The position numbers and the translations under genes are program-made. A stretch of 38,539 nt of DNA, from NCBI GenBank assembly GCA_035650075.1, contig DASRII010000500.1:1-38539 (forward strand), written 5' to 3'. Below are positions 1 to 8,608 of this stretch, piece by piece (position 1 is the first letter of the stretch; each line of letters begins with the position of its first letter). The stretch comes from DASSUC01 sp035650075. Lineage in GTDB: Bacteria; Actinomycetota; Actinomycetes; Mycobacteriales; Micromonosporaceae. The notes beneath the pieces were generated by a model. The model saw nothing but the letters and a program-made list of their open reading frames with translations. It did no database searches and was not told the DNA's origin.

Positions 1-216
1 GGCGGCCTCTTGGAAAGTCACGTAGTCGCGCGCGTTCTGGTCGGCGTATGCCTCTGCGAAATCCGCGATCGCATGGTCGAACGCGCCCGATCCACCCAGA
101 TACGCGGCGAGCGCTACTCGGTCGCCGGAGCAGGCATGCGCGCGGGCAAGGGACCAGGCGCAGAGGTGGGCGTCACGTTGGGCGGAACGTGAGGGTGGGG
201 TCCCCGGTATGTGGCT
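1..216 (-). pseudogene. 5'-truncated remnant of a DUF2252-family gene
   Basis: Read on the minus strand, an open frame of 72 codons runs from just after a TGA (217-219) to the window edge. It contains no usable ATG, GTG or TTG start. From about base 183 it looks like the C-terminal part of DUF2252 proteins: the tryptophan-anchored LARAH...SGD segment, an AAYLG element, then DFAEAYADQNARDY. DUF2252 proteins are usually around 400-450 residues, so more than 300 N-terminal residues are missing where the NDH-2-like gene now begins. I infer a gene cut by a rearrangement near 183-216. Its true end lies outside the window. The family call is by recognition of the motif only. Confidence 0.65.
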
Positions 217-284
217 TCAACCGCCGCCGGACTTCTTCGCCTGTTTCCTCACATCCCTCTGGGGGTCGCTGCGAATATGAGCGC

Positions 285-1610
285 ATGGGGGAGCAGTCCG
301 GCACAAAGATCGTGATCGTTGGCGGTGGTTTCGCGGGCGTGGCGTGCGCCAAGTTGCTCGCCAACGAAGCTCGGGCGCAGGTCACCTTGATAGACCGCAA
401 CGGGTACCAGCAGTTCCAACCCCTCCTCTACCAGGTCGCGACCGCTGAACTGGCCGGCAAGGACATCGCGTTCGATCACACCGAGGTGTTTCGGGGTCAG
501 AGCAGTGTCACTCCGGTCAAGGCCGATGCGGTCGCCGTCGATCTCGACCGACGCAGTGTGACCTTGGCCGATAAAACCACGATCTCCGGCGACTACGTCG
601 TGCTGGCGGCCGGTGCACAGCCCAACTTCTTCCATACCAAGGGTGCAGGCGAGTTCGCTTTTCCTCTCTACAGCCTTACCGACGCGCGCCACGTACGAGA
701 GCGGATACTGCAGCTATACGCGGACGCCAACGCCAAGCCCGAGCTTGTTGACGACGGCGCGCTGACATTCGTTGTCGTTGGAGGTGGCCCGACCGGCGTC
801 GAGATCTCGGGCGCGCTCAGCGATCTCGTTCACGACGTCATGCCACACCGCTACCCGCACCTCGCAGTGGCTGGCACACGCATCATCCTCGTCGACGTCG
901 GCCACACGCTGCTCGCCCCGTTCACAGATGAGTCACATGCGTACGCTGCCAAGCAACTTCAGCGGCGCGGCGTCGAGCTCCGGCTCGGCACCGCGGTCAC
1001 GGAGGTCGCGCGCGACCACGTCGTCCTCAGGGATGGCAGCACCATCCAGACCCACCTCGTCATCTGGGGCGGCGGCGAAATGGCGGCCGAGATCGCCGGC
1101 GACGCCGGGATCGGCCAGGGCCGAGGTGGGCGCATCGACGTACGCCCGGACCTGAGCGTGCCCGGGCACCCCAACGTTTTCGTCGTCGGCGACATCGCCA
1201 ATATCTCGTACGGAGACGAAGGGGCACTACCACAATTGGGCAGCGTCGCTCAACAGTCTGGGACCTGGGCAGCCAAGAACATCCTCGGCGACATCGACGG
1301 CACCGGCCGTGAGCCGTTCCACTACCGGGACAAGGGCATCATGGCCATGATCGGCCGAAAGGCGGCGGTTGCCGAGCTCGGTCCGCACCGGCATGAGCTG
1401 CACGGCCGGCTCGCGTTCGCGGCCTGGCTCGGCGTTCACGCTGAGCTACTTTCCAACGCCGGTGCCGAGGTCAGAGCATTCGTGGCCTGGGCGGAGGACT
1501 TCTACCTACGGCCACATCACCGTTCAGCCGAGTTGCTTGATCCGAGCCGAGTCGAGCTGCCGAAAATCCACTGGGGACAGTCGACGCCGAAGGCGCCCGG
1601 TTCAACGTGA
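285..1610 (+). CDS. NDH-2-like FAD/NAD(P)-dependent oxidoreductase
   Basis: A 441-residue flavoprotein of the type-II NADH dehydrogenase / pyridine nucleotide-disulfide family, which passes electrons from NAD(P)H to quinone without proton pumping. Visible motifs are the N-terminal FAD-binding VGGGFAG (about 12-18), a second dinucleotide fold VVGGGPTG (164-171), and the FAD-contacting VFVVGDIA (298-305). The tail, with WLGVH and a tryptophan-rich amphipathic stretch near 420, resembles the membrane-docking end of NDH-2. The frame is open further upstream, but that part overlaps the DUF2252 remnant and lacks family similarity, so I chose ATG 285 directly before the Rossmann strand. No strong ribosome-binding site is seen; GGGGG lies about 20 bases upstream. 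Its stop overlaps the next gene's start. Confidence 0.85.
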   Translation: MGEQSGTKIVIVGGGFAGVACAKLLANEARAQVTLIDRNGYQQFQPLLYQVATAELAGKDIAFDHTEVFRGQSSVTPVKADAVAVDLDRRSVTLADKTTISGDYVVLAAGAQPNFFHTKGAGEFAFPLYSLTDARHVRERILQLYADANAKPELVDDGALTFVVVGGGPTGVEISGALSDLVHDVMPHRYPHLAVAGTRIILVDVGHTLLAPFTDESHAYAAKQLQRRGVELRLGTAVTEVARDHVVLRDGSTIQTHLVIWGGGEMAAEIAGDAGIGQGRGGRIDVRPDLSVPGHPNVFVVGDIANISYGDEGALPQLGSVAQQSGTWAAKNILGDIDGTGREPFHYRDKGIMAMIGRKAAVAELGPHRHELHGRLAFAAWLGVHAELLSNAGAEVRAFVAWAEDFYLRPHHRSAELLDPSRVELPKIHWGQSTPKAPGST

Positions 1611-2536
1611 CCACCGCGCAACCGAGCCTCACCAATGCCGAGTTCGACGCGCTGTTCCACGAGGTATCGAACTGGGACAGGTGGGGCGCTCAGTCCGCGC
1701 GAGGGACGCTCAACTACCTCACACCGGACCGGGTCGTCGCCGCGGCCCGGTTGGTTCGTACGGGCATATCAGTGAGCCTGTCGCTCCCGTTGGACAGCGA
1801 CGCAAGCCTCCACAATCCTGTGCCAGCGCAGCACCGGATGACCCAGCTGGCTGACGACGAGTCGACGGCGGAGCAGTTCATCAAAGACTATGTCGGCGCC
1901 GACTACCACAACGACGGACATAGCCACCTGGACGCACTCTGCCACGTCAGTTATCTCGGCAAGCTCTTCACCGGCGTGCCGGCCTCCTCGGCGACCGAAG
2001 CGGGCGCGGCGCTCGGCGACGTAATCGCGGTCAGCGACGGGATTGTCGGCCGCGGCATCTTGCTCGACATTCCTCGGCTGCGTTCGGCTTCGTGGACCGA
2101 GCCCGGTGATCAGGTGACTGCCGACGAACTGGTGGCGGCGGAACAGTCTCAACATGTACGAGTGGGGCTGGGCGATCTGCTGTTCGTGCGCCAGGGCCAC
2201 AATCTCCGCCTGGCTAAGCTCGGGTCCTGGGACACCCCGCGAGCCAAGGCTGGCCTGCACCCGCTGACCGCTCGGTTTCTCAGCGAACGGCATATCGCCG
2301 TCCTCGGTAGCGACACCAACAGCGACGCTGCGCCGAGCACGACCGAGCGGGTTCCGTTTCCGATCCACGTGCTGGCCATCAACGCGATGGGCCTGTTCTT
2401 GCTCGACTACCTCCAGCTCGAGGACCTCGCGGCACTGTGCGAGCACCTGGGCCGGTGGGAGTTCCTGTGCATCGTCGCACCGCTGCGAACCCCAGGCGGC
2501 ACAGGCTCGCCGGTGAACCCGATCGCGGTCTTCTAG
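1607..2536 (+). CDS. cyclase-family (kynurenine formamidase-like) metal hydrolase
   Basis: A 309-residue protein of the cyclase family (PF04199), which includes kynurenine formamidase, isatin hydrolase and polyketide cyclase-like hydrolases. The metal-binding signature is visible as HNDGHSHLDALCH (residues 101-113), matching the family pattern H-x-G-T-H-x-D-x-x-x-H with the threonine replaced by serine. It starts at GTG 1607 in a GTGA overlap with the flavoprotein stop, so the two are probably translationally coupled. The substrate cannot be told from the sequence. No tryptophan-catabolism neighbours (dioxygenase, kynureninase) are present, which argues against assuming kynurenine formamidase. 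Confidence 0.8.
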   Translation: MTTAQPSLTNAEFDALFHEVSNWDRWGAQSARGTLNYLTPDRVVAAARLVRTGISVSLSLPLDSDASLHNPVPAQHRMTQLADDESTAEQFIKDYVGADYHNDGHSHLDALCHVSYLGKLFTGVPASSATEAGAALGDVIAVSDGIVGRGILLDIPRLRSASWTEPGDQVTADELVAAEQSQHVRVGLGDLLFVRQGHNLRLAKLGSWDTPRAKAGLHPLTARFLSERHIAVLGSDTNSDAAPSTTERVPFPIHVLAINAMGLFLLDYLQLEDLAALCEHLGRWEFLCIVAPLRTPGGTGSPVNPIAVF

Positions 2537-2546
2537 GGCGGACCGA

Positions 2547-3443
2547 ATGCTCCAGCTCAGGGTTTTTGGCGAGACCGATGTTTTGCGCGGGGTCAACACC
2601 TGGCTGGAGACGTCCGGTCACGGCCGCCATGTCGTCGTCGTGCCTCAGGTACATCCGATCCACAGTGGACTACTCATGGCCGACGTTCAACGCGAGTCGG
2701 TGGATGACGTCGTCGGCCACCTCTCCGGCGTTGGCGTGGGCCAGGACAACGTCTCGTTCATCAACGTCGACACCGTCGAGCCCCCATCGGCCGGCATTCG
2801 TGCGACATCCCTAATCTGGACCGACATGATGGGCGTGGCGCGAAGCAACGCCAGGCCCACGGCGCGATACCTGGTGTTGATGGTGGTTGCCGGCGTCATT
2901 GCTGGATACGGCGTCCTTACGATCAATGACACGCTGATCATCGGCGCGATGGCGGTGAGCCCCGACACCTACCCCATCGTGTCTGCCTGCGTCGGCGTCG
3001 TCGGCCGACGATGGCGGCTGATCTACCGGTCCGTCGCAACCCTTGTGATCGGCCTGACGGCCACGGCCGCAACGGCGGCGGCCGTAGGCGGCATCGTCGG
3101 CGAATCGCATCGGTTGGGTGCGTTTTCGGCGACCTCGCCAAGCCTCGCCGGGCTGGTGACGATCGGCGTCGGAACTGTCGGCGTTGCGCTGGCCGCTGGC
3201 GTCGCGGCGGCGCTATCGATCGAGACTAGAGCCAGTAGCGCGGTCGGTGTCGCCATTTCGGTCACCACAATCCCCGCCGCCGCGTACTTCGGGGTCGCGG
3301 TCGCAGTGCACCAGCACGGCAAGGCAGGCGGTGCGCTGGCAGTGCTCGGGGTAAACGTCGCGATGTTGCTGGTTGGTGGATCTGTCACGCTCGCGGTGCA
3401 GCGCTGGCTGAACCGGCGCGCCGAGAGCCGCGCCGCAGGATGA
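2547..3443 (+). CDS. DUF389 family membrane protein
   Basis: A 298-residue protein of the DUF389 family. Residues 1-90 form a soluble alpha/beta domain. After it come about six hydrophobic segments (approximately 107-125, 130-150, 162-184, 198-224, 233-254, 262-285). The GAMAVSPDTYPI stretch (133-144) between the first two membrane helices is the family's most recognisable motif. The gene begins 10 bases after the cyclase stop and is likely co-transcribed with it. The function of DUF389 proteins is unknown; they are generally presumed to be transporters or sensors. An exact copy of the dispersed TCCACAGTGGA palindrome lies inside it at 2659-2669. Confidence 0.85.
   Translation: MLQLRVFGETDVLRGVNTWLETSGHGRHVVVVPQVHPIHSGLLMADVQRESVDDVVGHLSGVGVGQDNVSFINVDTVEPPSAGIRATSLIWTDMMGVARSNARPTARYLVLMVVAGVIAGYGVLTINDTLIIGAMAVSPDTYPIVSACVGVVGRRWRLIYRSVATLVIGLTATAATAAAVGGIVGESHRLGAFSATSPSLAGLVTIGVGTVGVALAAGVAAALSIETRASSAVGVAISVTTIPAAAYFGVAVAVHQHGKAGGALAVLGVNVAMLLVGGSVTLAVQRWLNRRAESRAAG
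2659..2669. repeat. dispersed 11-bp palindrome TCCACAGTGGA, copy 1
   Basis: Exact TCCACAGTGGA inside the DUF389 gene. It is one of five exact copies of TCCAC(A/T)GTGGA in the window; its role is unknown. Confidence 0.6.
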
Positions 3444-3625
3444 AAGGAAAGCCGCGGGAGCGTCGTGGAAGTACCCATCGTCGTCAGGTGGTGATTCGGC
3501 ACGTCCGCCACGGCAGAACCATGTGTCACTCCAGCCTGAGCCATGCGACCGGAGTTGCGCAACAGCCTGACCGCGGCCAAGCGACCTGCTGAACTTGTCG
3601 GAGAGGCAACTCCCGGGGGGATCAA

Positions 3626-5014
3626 ATGGACACGACACACGATGCGGATGTGTTCGTCATTTTCGGCATCACCGGGGATCTGGCCAAGGTGATGACGTTC
3701 CAGGCGTTGTACCGGCTGGAGGCACGGTCACTGCTGAACTGCCCGATCGTGGGTGTGGCAGCCGACCACTGGAGCACGGACGACCTCCGCAAGCACGCAC
3801 AGGAGTCGATCGAGGCGACGGAGAAGAAGCTCGACCACGATGTGTTCGACCGGTTGGCCGCTCGTATGTCCTATCTGGACGGAGATTTCACCAACCCGGA
3901 GACCTACGACAAGGTGGCCGGGGCCATCAAGGGCATGCACAAGCCCGTCTTCTATCTCGAAATCCCACCGTTCCTGTTCGGTCCGGTGGTGAAGGGGCTG
4001 GCCAAGGCCGACCTGATCCGGGACGGCCGCGTGGTGGTGGAAAAGCCGTTCGGCCACGATCTGGCCTCCGCTCGCGAGCTCGCCGGCGAGATGCACCAAT
4101 ACGTGCAGGAGTCGCAGCTGTATCGGATCGATCATTTCCTCGGCAAGCCGGGCCTCGAGGAGGTGCTCTTCCTCCGCTTCGCCAACGCCGTCCTGGAACC
4201 GGTGTGGAGCCGCAACTATCTATCGTGCGTCCAGATCACCATGGCGGAAGAGTTCGGCGTCGAAGACCGCGGTCACTTCTACGACAGGGTCGGCGCGCTG
4301 CGAGACGTGGTCGTGAATCACCTGTTGCAGCTGACCTCGGCGGCGACGATGGAGGCCCCCGCCGGCTCCGGGCCACAGACGATCAAGAACAGCCAGGCAT
4401 CGCTATGGAACGCGATCCACGCCGCCGATCCGACCCAGTACGTCCGCGGCCAGTACGACGGTTACCAGAACATCGTCGGCGTCGCGCCAGGCTCCAGCAC
4501 GGAGACGTACGTCGCGTTGCGTCTGGACATCGAGAACTGGCGCTGGGACGGCGTGCCGATATTCATCCGGACAGGCAAGCGACTGCCGGAAACCCAAACG
4601 GAGCTGCGCCTCATCTTCAGGAGTGCACCGAGGATGGGGCTGAGCCTGCCTGGCTTCCATGTGCCGGACCCATCCGAACTCGTGGTCAGGCTGGACCCGA
4701 CCGCGGGGATCCGGCTGACCGTGAACGCGCACCGCGGCTACACGAAGGGCCCGAGCAGCGTGAACATCGACCTGGACTTCGGCGGCGAGGAGCCGGTGCC
4801 CTACGAGGTGCTGCTGGAGGCCGCGCTGATCGGGAACCCCACCCGCTTCGCCCGCCAGGACGGCGTCGAGGAGGAATGGCGCATCGTGCAACCGCTCCTG
4901 GACAACCCGCCGCCGGTTCACACCTACCAGCCGGGCAGCTGGGGGCCGGCCGCAGCCGATCAACTGGTTGCCGCGTACGGCGGGTGGCGCGAGCCCTGGA
5001 CGGAGGAGTCATGA
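3626..5014 (+). CDS. zwf: glucose-6-phosphate dehydrogenase, divergent subtype
   Basis: A 462-residue enzyme oxidising glucose 6-phosphate to 6-phosphogluconolactone with NAD(P) reduction (oxidative pentose phosphate pathway, cytosolic). Evidence: nucleotide-binding FGITGDLA (13-20), substrate-binding EKPFG with Lys140, RIDHFLGK (167-174), and the catalytic His in ALRDVVVNHLLQL (His232, paired with Asp169). Length is close to the family norm (about 480-510). It is atypical in two places: the usual GATGDLA-x-R-K-L reads GITGDLAKVM, and the invariant-looking LGKE reads LGKP. The start is ATG 3626 with GGGGGGAT upstream. The stop overlaps the GMC gene start (ATGA). Bases 3444-3625 before it hold no gene that I can see. 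Confidence 0.92.
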   Translation: MDTTHDADVFVIFGITGDLAKVMTFQALYRLEARSLLNCPIVGVAADHWSTDDLRKHAQESIEATEKKLDHDVFDRLAARMSYLDGDFTNPETYDKVAGAIKGMHKPVFYLEIPPFLFGPVVKGLAKADLIRDGRVVVEKPFGHDLASARELAGEMHQYVQESQLYRIDHFLGKPGLEEVLFLRFANAVLEPVWSRNYLSCVQITMAEEFGVEDRGHFYDRVGALRDVVVNHLLQLTSAATMEAPAGSGPQTIKNSQASLWNAIHAADPTQYVRGQYDGYQNIVGVAPGSSTETYVALRLDIENWRWDGVPIFIRTGKRLPETQTELRLIFRSAPRMGLSLPGFHVPDPSELVVRLDPTAGIRLTVNAHRGYTKGPSSVNIDLDFGGEEPVPYEVLLEAALIGNPTRFARQDGVEEEWRIVQPLLDNPPPVHTYQPGSWGPAAADQLVAAYGGWREPWTEES

Positions 5015-6624
5015 CCAGGACAGTCATGAACGGGCGATACGACGTAATCATCATCGGCACCGGCGCCGGCGGTGGCACGCTCGCGCACACTCTCGCGGCG
5101 TCGGGCAAGCGGATCCTGCTGCTCGAGCGGGGCGGGTGGCTGCCCCGCGAACCGGAAAACTGGTCCACCGCCGAGGTCTTCATCAACAACCGTTACATCT
5201 CGCCCGACACGTGGACCGATGAGCGCGGAAAGGCATTCCAGCCACAGATCCACTACTTCGTGGGCGGCGCCACGAAACTCTACGGCGCGGCGCTCTACCG
5301 GCTGCGTGCCGAGGACTTCGGCGAGCTGCGCCACCACGACGGCCTGTCGCCGGCCTGGCCCATCTCCTACGAGCAGATGGAGCCCTACTACACCCGAGCC
5401 GAACAGCTCTACCAGGTCCACGGGGTCCACGGCGAGGACCCGACCGAGCCACGCGTCAGTGCGCCGTACCCGTACCCGCCGGTGAGCCACGAACCGCGCA
5501 TCCAGCAGCTCTCCGACGACCTCGAGGCGGCCGGATTCCACCCGTTCCACGCCCCGTGCGGAGTAATGCTGAACGAGGCGAACATGCCGTTCAGCGCCTG
5601 TATCCGGTGCCCGATGGTTGACGGCTATCCGTGCCTGGTACACGGCAAGTCTGATGCCGAGGTCAACGCGGTCCGGCCGGCGATCCAACACTCCAACGTG
5701 GAGCTACTCACCAACGCCAAAGCCGTCCGGCTGGAGACGAACCCCGCCGGCACGGAGGTGACCGAGGTGGTGGTCGACCACGAAGGGCACGAGGAGCGCT
5801 ATCGCGGGGATATCGTGGTGGTGTCGTGCGGCGCGGCCAACTCGGCCAAACTGCTGCTGATGTCGGCCAACGACGCCCACCCGCGCGGACTAGCCAACGG
5901 GTCCGATCAGGTCGGGCGCAACTACATGTTCCACGACAGTCAAGCCGTGTTGGCGCTGTCCAAGGAGCCCAACCCGACCAGATTCCAGAAGACGTTGGCC
6001 GTCAACGACTTCTACTTCCGTGGGCCCGACTTCGACTACCCGATGGGAGGCATCCAGATGATCGGGAAGTCGCAGCCGGACCATTACCGCGGCGAGAAGC
6101 CGCTGGAGACGAAGTTCGCGCCGAAATGGTCTCTGAGGGAGGTGGCCGAACACGCAGTCGACTTCTGGCTGTCCACGGAGGACCTTCCTAGCCCAGACAA
6201 TCGGGTCACTCTCGACCGCGACGGGAACATCCGGCTGAGCTACACGAACACCAACCCGACCGCGGCGAAGCGGCTCTACCGCCAGCTCAAGTCGATGCTC
6301 GGCATCATGCGCATGCACGAGGAGCACCTTGCCCACCGGTGGGCGTACATGAAGAACGACATTCCGGTTGCCGGCGTCGCTCACCAAGCCGGCACGGTCC
6401 GGTTCGGCAATGACCCGGCCAGTTCGGTGCTCGACGCGAACTGCCGGGCTCATGAGGTCCAGAACCTCTACGTCGTCGATACCAGCTTCTTCCCCAGCAT
6501 CGGCGCCGTGAACCCAGCACTCACCGCTATGGCCAACGCCATTCGTGTCGGCGACCACCTACTCGAACGACTTGGAGCCACATCAGCGGCGGCCGGTGCT
6601 CGCGCAGACCGGGCGAGAGGCTAA
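5011..6624 (+). CDS. GMC-family oxidoreductase
   Basis: A 537-residue flavoenzyme of the glucose-methanol-choline family. The FAD-binding GTGAGGG lies at 16-22 after a beta strand (DVIIIG), with the acidic ribose-binding Glu39 following. A cysteine-containing FSACIRCPMVDGYPC stretch sits mid-protein. The C-terminal GMC_oxred_C part shows HQAGTVRFGNDP, then NPALTAMANAIRVGDHLL, where the catalytic His/Asn pair is expected. ATG 5011 is preceded by GGAGGA at 5002-5007 and overlaps the zwf stop, so the two genes are probably translated together. The open frame upstream inside zwf is fortuitous. The substrate is unknown; polyol, sugar and sterol oxidation all occur in the family. There is no signal peptide, so it is cytosolic. 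Confidence 0.88.
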   Translation: MTRTVMNGRYDVIIIGTGAGGGTLAHTLAASGKRILLLERGGWLPREPENWSTAEVFINNRYISPDTWTDERGKAFQPQIHYFVGGATKLYGAALYRLRAEDFGELRHHDGLSPAWPISYEQMEPYYTRAEQLYQVHGVHGEDPTEPRVSAPYPYPPVSHEPRIQQLSDDLEAAGFHPFHAPCGVMLNEANMPFSACIRCPMVDGYPCLVHGKSDAEVNAVRPAIQHSNVELLTNAKAVRLETNPAGTEVTEVVVDHEGHEERYRGDIVVVSCGAANSAKLLLMSANDAHPRGLANGSDQVGRNYMFHDSQAVLALSKEPNPTRFQKTLAVNDFYFRGPDFDYPMGGIQMIGKSQPDHYRGEKPLETKFAPKWSLREVAEHAVDFWLSTEDLPSPDNRVTLDRDGNIRLSYTNTNPTAAKRLYRQLKSMLGIMRMHEEHLAHRWAYMKNDIPVAGVAHQAGTVRFGNDPASSVLDANCRAHEVQNLYVVDTSFFPSIGAVNPALTAMANAIRVGDHLLERLGATSAAAGARADRARG

Positions 6625-6684
6625 CGCGTCGACCGCTCGGCGGCACGGCAGCCGACGCGCTGGCGCGAGGAGGAGCGCGACAGG

Positions 6685-6759
6685 ATGCCCAGCCCACAGC
6701 CGCCACACAGGCCACTCGAAGCCGACATCCAGCTACCGCGGCGACGCTTGGACACATGA
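6685..6759 (+). CDS. possible 24-residue leader ORF ahead of the Rieske gene
   Basis: ATG 6685 follows a strong Shine-Dalgarno-like GAGGAGGAG (6667-6675) at nine bases spacing. It opens a 24-codon frame rich in Pro and Arg whose TGA (6757-6759) overlaps the ATG of the Rieske gene. The Rieske gene has no clear ribosome-binding site of its own, so translational coupling through this frame is plausible. The peptide resembles nothing I recognise, and the frame could be accidental in GC-rich DNA. Confidence 0.3.
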   Translation: MPSPQPPHRPLEADIQLPRRRLDT

Positions 6760-7154
6760 CTCCAACTCGACGAAACGTCCTCGCCGCCGCGGGCGCGGTG
6801 GGCCTGGCCGGTACGCTGGCAGCCTGCGGAAAGTCTACTGTGGACACCGACTCGGCGGAAGGGAGCGGTCGAAGCGGCTACCCGACGGCCGACATCCCGG
6901 TCGGCGGCGGCGCGATCTACCAGGCCGACGAGGTGGTCGTGACGCAGCCGACCGCCGGGCAGTTCCGCGCGTTCAGCGCGGTGTGTACGCACCAGGGTTG
7001 CCTGGTCTCGTCGGTGTCGAGTGGCCGGATCGTCTGCGCCTGCCACAACAGCGCATTCTCCATTTCGGACGGTTCGGTGCTGGCCGGCCCGGCCACCCGT
7101 GCGCTGTCGAGCCTGACGGCCAGCGTCGACGGGTCGACGGTCACGGTGGGGTGA
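6756..7154 (+). CDS. Tat-exported Rieske [2Fe-2S] lipoprotein
   Basis: A 132-residue protein with a twin-arginine start (TRRNVL, residues 4-9), a hydrophobic segment and a lipobox LAAC (Cys24), so it is probably exported folded and anchored outside the membrane. The C-terminal Rieske domain has CTHQGC (77-82) and CACHNSAF (94-101). Expected cluster ligands are Cys77, His79, Cys94 and His97, with Cys82-Cys96 as the structural disulfide. Small lipoprotein Rieske proteins of this kind are common in actinobacteria and are not part of the bc1 complex; the electron partner is unknown. Its 3' end overlaps the convergent beta-propeller gene by 14 bases. A one-mismatch copy of the dispersed palindrome lies at 6834-6844. 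Confidence 0.88.
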   Translation: MTPTRRNVLAAAGAVGLAGTLAACGKSTVDTDSAEGSGRSGYPTADIPVGGGAIYQADEVVVTQPTAGQFRAFSAVCTHQGCLVSSVSSGRIVCACHNSAFSISDGSVLAGPATRALSSLTASVDGSTVTVG

Positions 7155-8511
7155 CGCGACGGCGCCAGACCCGTACGAGGCCGTCGTCCTCGCACACGAT
7201 GCGGTCGGCACCCGCGATGCAGCGGGTGCCCGGCGACCACGGGGTGACGGTACCGAGGCGGCGCATCGTGCCGGTACCGATGTCGAGCAGCGCCAGGTCC
7301 GCATCGGCTCCGGGCCGGGCCGTCGCCACCACCACGTCCTGGCGGTACGCGGAGTTGTCGACGATGCGCCACGACCCGTACCCCTGAGCGGTCCGGCCGG
7401 TACGGACGTCGAACAACGTCAACGGCTCGGCGGTGGCCGTGGCCAGCCGGGCGCCGGGCTGGATCGCCGGGCGCAGCGGCGTGCCGTGGGTACGCCAGAG
7501 GATCGCCCCGGTCGCCGGGTCCACGACGAACACCGAGCGCCTGATCTCGAGACACAGTACGGGTGCACACGCCGCCGGCTCAGCGTCCAGGTCCGGCGGG
7601 GTGAATGTCCACCGTGGAGCGAGCGTCGCGGGTTCGAGTACCGACATCCGGGTGCCGACGGCATCGAGCACGCGCACCAGCACCGCGTCGCCGAGTGCAG
7701 ACACGTACGACTCCGAACTGAGCCGGCCGACGTCGCGGCGGGCCAGAACCGCGCCGGTACGCAGATCCCACACCTCCACCGAGCCGGCCGTGGACCTGGT
7801 CACCATCCACGACTGGCCGGCGGGGAGACCCACGATGCCCTCGGCGCCGGCCGGTACCCCCGGCAGCGCCCAGCGCAAGCCCGCCGGTAGCGGGCGGGTC
7901 CAGCGGATCCGGCCGGTAGCCAGATCGCGGGCGGTGGCGCGGTGGCTGAAGTCGAGGCCGATGGCCACCGCATGCGGCTCGTCCGGGACCGGGTCGGGAG
8001 CGATGGCCTGGTCCCAGTCGATCGTGACGACGACGTCGTCGGCGAAGTACGCGACCGGCATCGCCGGCACCGGGTACGCCCGCGACACCCGGCCGGTGTT
8101 CGTGTTGATGAGGTAGGTCCGGGCCGCCGAGCTGAACGTGGGCGGGAAGAAGCTGGCCAGCGATCCCCGTTCGAGGGCGTACACCTCGGCCAGCGGCCCG
8201 TTCAGGACGGCGGTCCACCGCACGCCACCGGTACGCGGATCGCGCGAGACCAGCCGCAGACCCGGTACCGGACCGCCCACTCTATCCACTGTGAACACAC
8301 CGTCGGTGCCGAGCCAGAACAACCGGGCGGTGGTCGGTGCGCGCCACGCCAGCGTCAGCGTGGCCGGGAGCAGCAGGCCGGGACCGGTCAGCGAGAGCAG
8401 CAGGCCGAGCACGACCACCGCCACCACCAGGGCACGCGGCGAACGTCGCGGCGCCTCGTCCGGCCCGTCCCACGGCACCGATATGTCGAGCTCGATGACC
8501 TGGCGGGCCAC
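7141..8511 (-). CDS. membrane-anchored PQQ-like beta-propeller protein
   Basis: A 456-residue protein with a short cytoplasmic N-terminus, one transmembrane helix (about 27-52) and an extracytoplasmic beta-propeller. Repeated DxxTGxxxW-like blades are visible, for example DPRTGGVRWT, DLATGRIRWT, DLRTGAVLAR and DPATGAILWRT. This blade pattern is shared by quinoprotein dehydrogenases and BamB-like scaffolds, but I see no tryptophan docking motifs or metal ligands arguing for a PQQ enzyme, so a structural or sensing role is more likely. It converges on the Rieske gene with a 14-base overlap and is divergent from the aquaporin gene across a 97-base gap that contains TTGACC near 8567. Confidence 0.75.
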   Translation of the reverse strand: MARQVIELDISVPWDGPDEAPRRSPRALVVAVVVLGLLLSLTGPGLLLPATLTLAWRAPTTARLFWLGTDGVFTVDRVGGPVPGLRLVSRDPRTGGVRWTAVLNGPLAEVYALERGSLASFFPPTFSSAARTYLINTNTGRVSRAYPVPAMPVAYFADDVVVTIDWDQAIAPDPVPDEPHAVAIGLDFSHRATARDLATGRIRWTRPLPAGLRWALPGVPAGAEGIVGLPAGQSWMVTRSTAGSVEVWDLRTGAVLARRDVGRLSSESYVSALGDAVLVRVLDAVGTRMSVLEPATLAPRWTFTPPDLDAEPAACAPVLCLEIRRSVFVVDPATGAILWRTHGTPLRPAIQPGARLATATAEPLTLFDVRTGRTAQGYGSWRIVDNSAYRQDVVVATARPGADADLALLDIGTGTMRRLGTVTPWSPGTRCIAGADRIVCEDDGLVRVWRRRVTPP

Positions 8512-8608
8512 GGCTCGACGATACGGGGACTTGCGCTCCTCCGCGCTGATCCGGGTACGCTCCGTTGACCGATCTTCCCCTCGCCCCCCTCAGTCCCCGG
8601 AGCGACCC

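Noticed and set aside
3444..3625. Riboswitch or small RNA before zwf
   Set aside because: No recognisable aptamer core, terminator or long stem was found by eye; evidence too weak to report.
3595..5010. Apparent 5' extension of the GMC gene across zwf
   Set aside because: The extension is out of frame with a clearly real zwf, has no family similarity, and a good ribosome-binding site marks ATG 5011.
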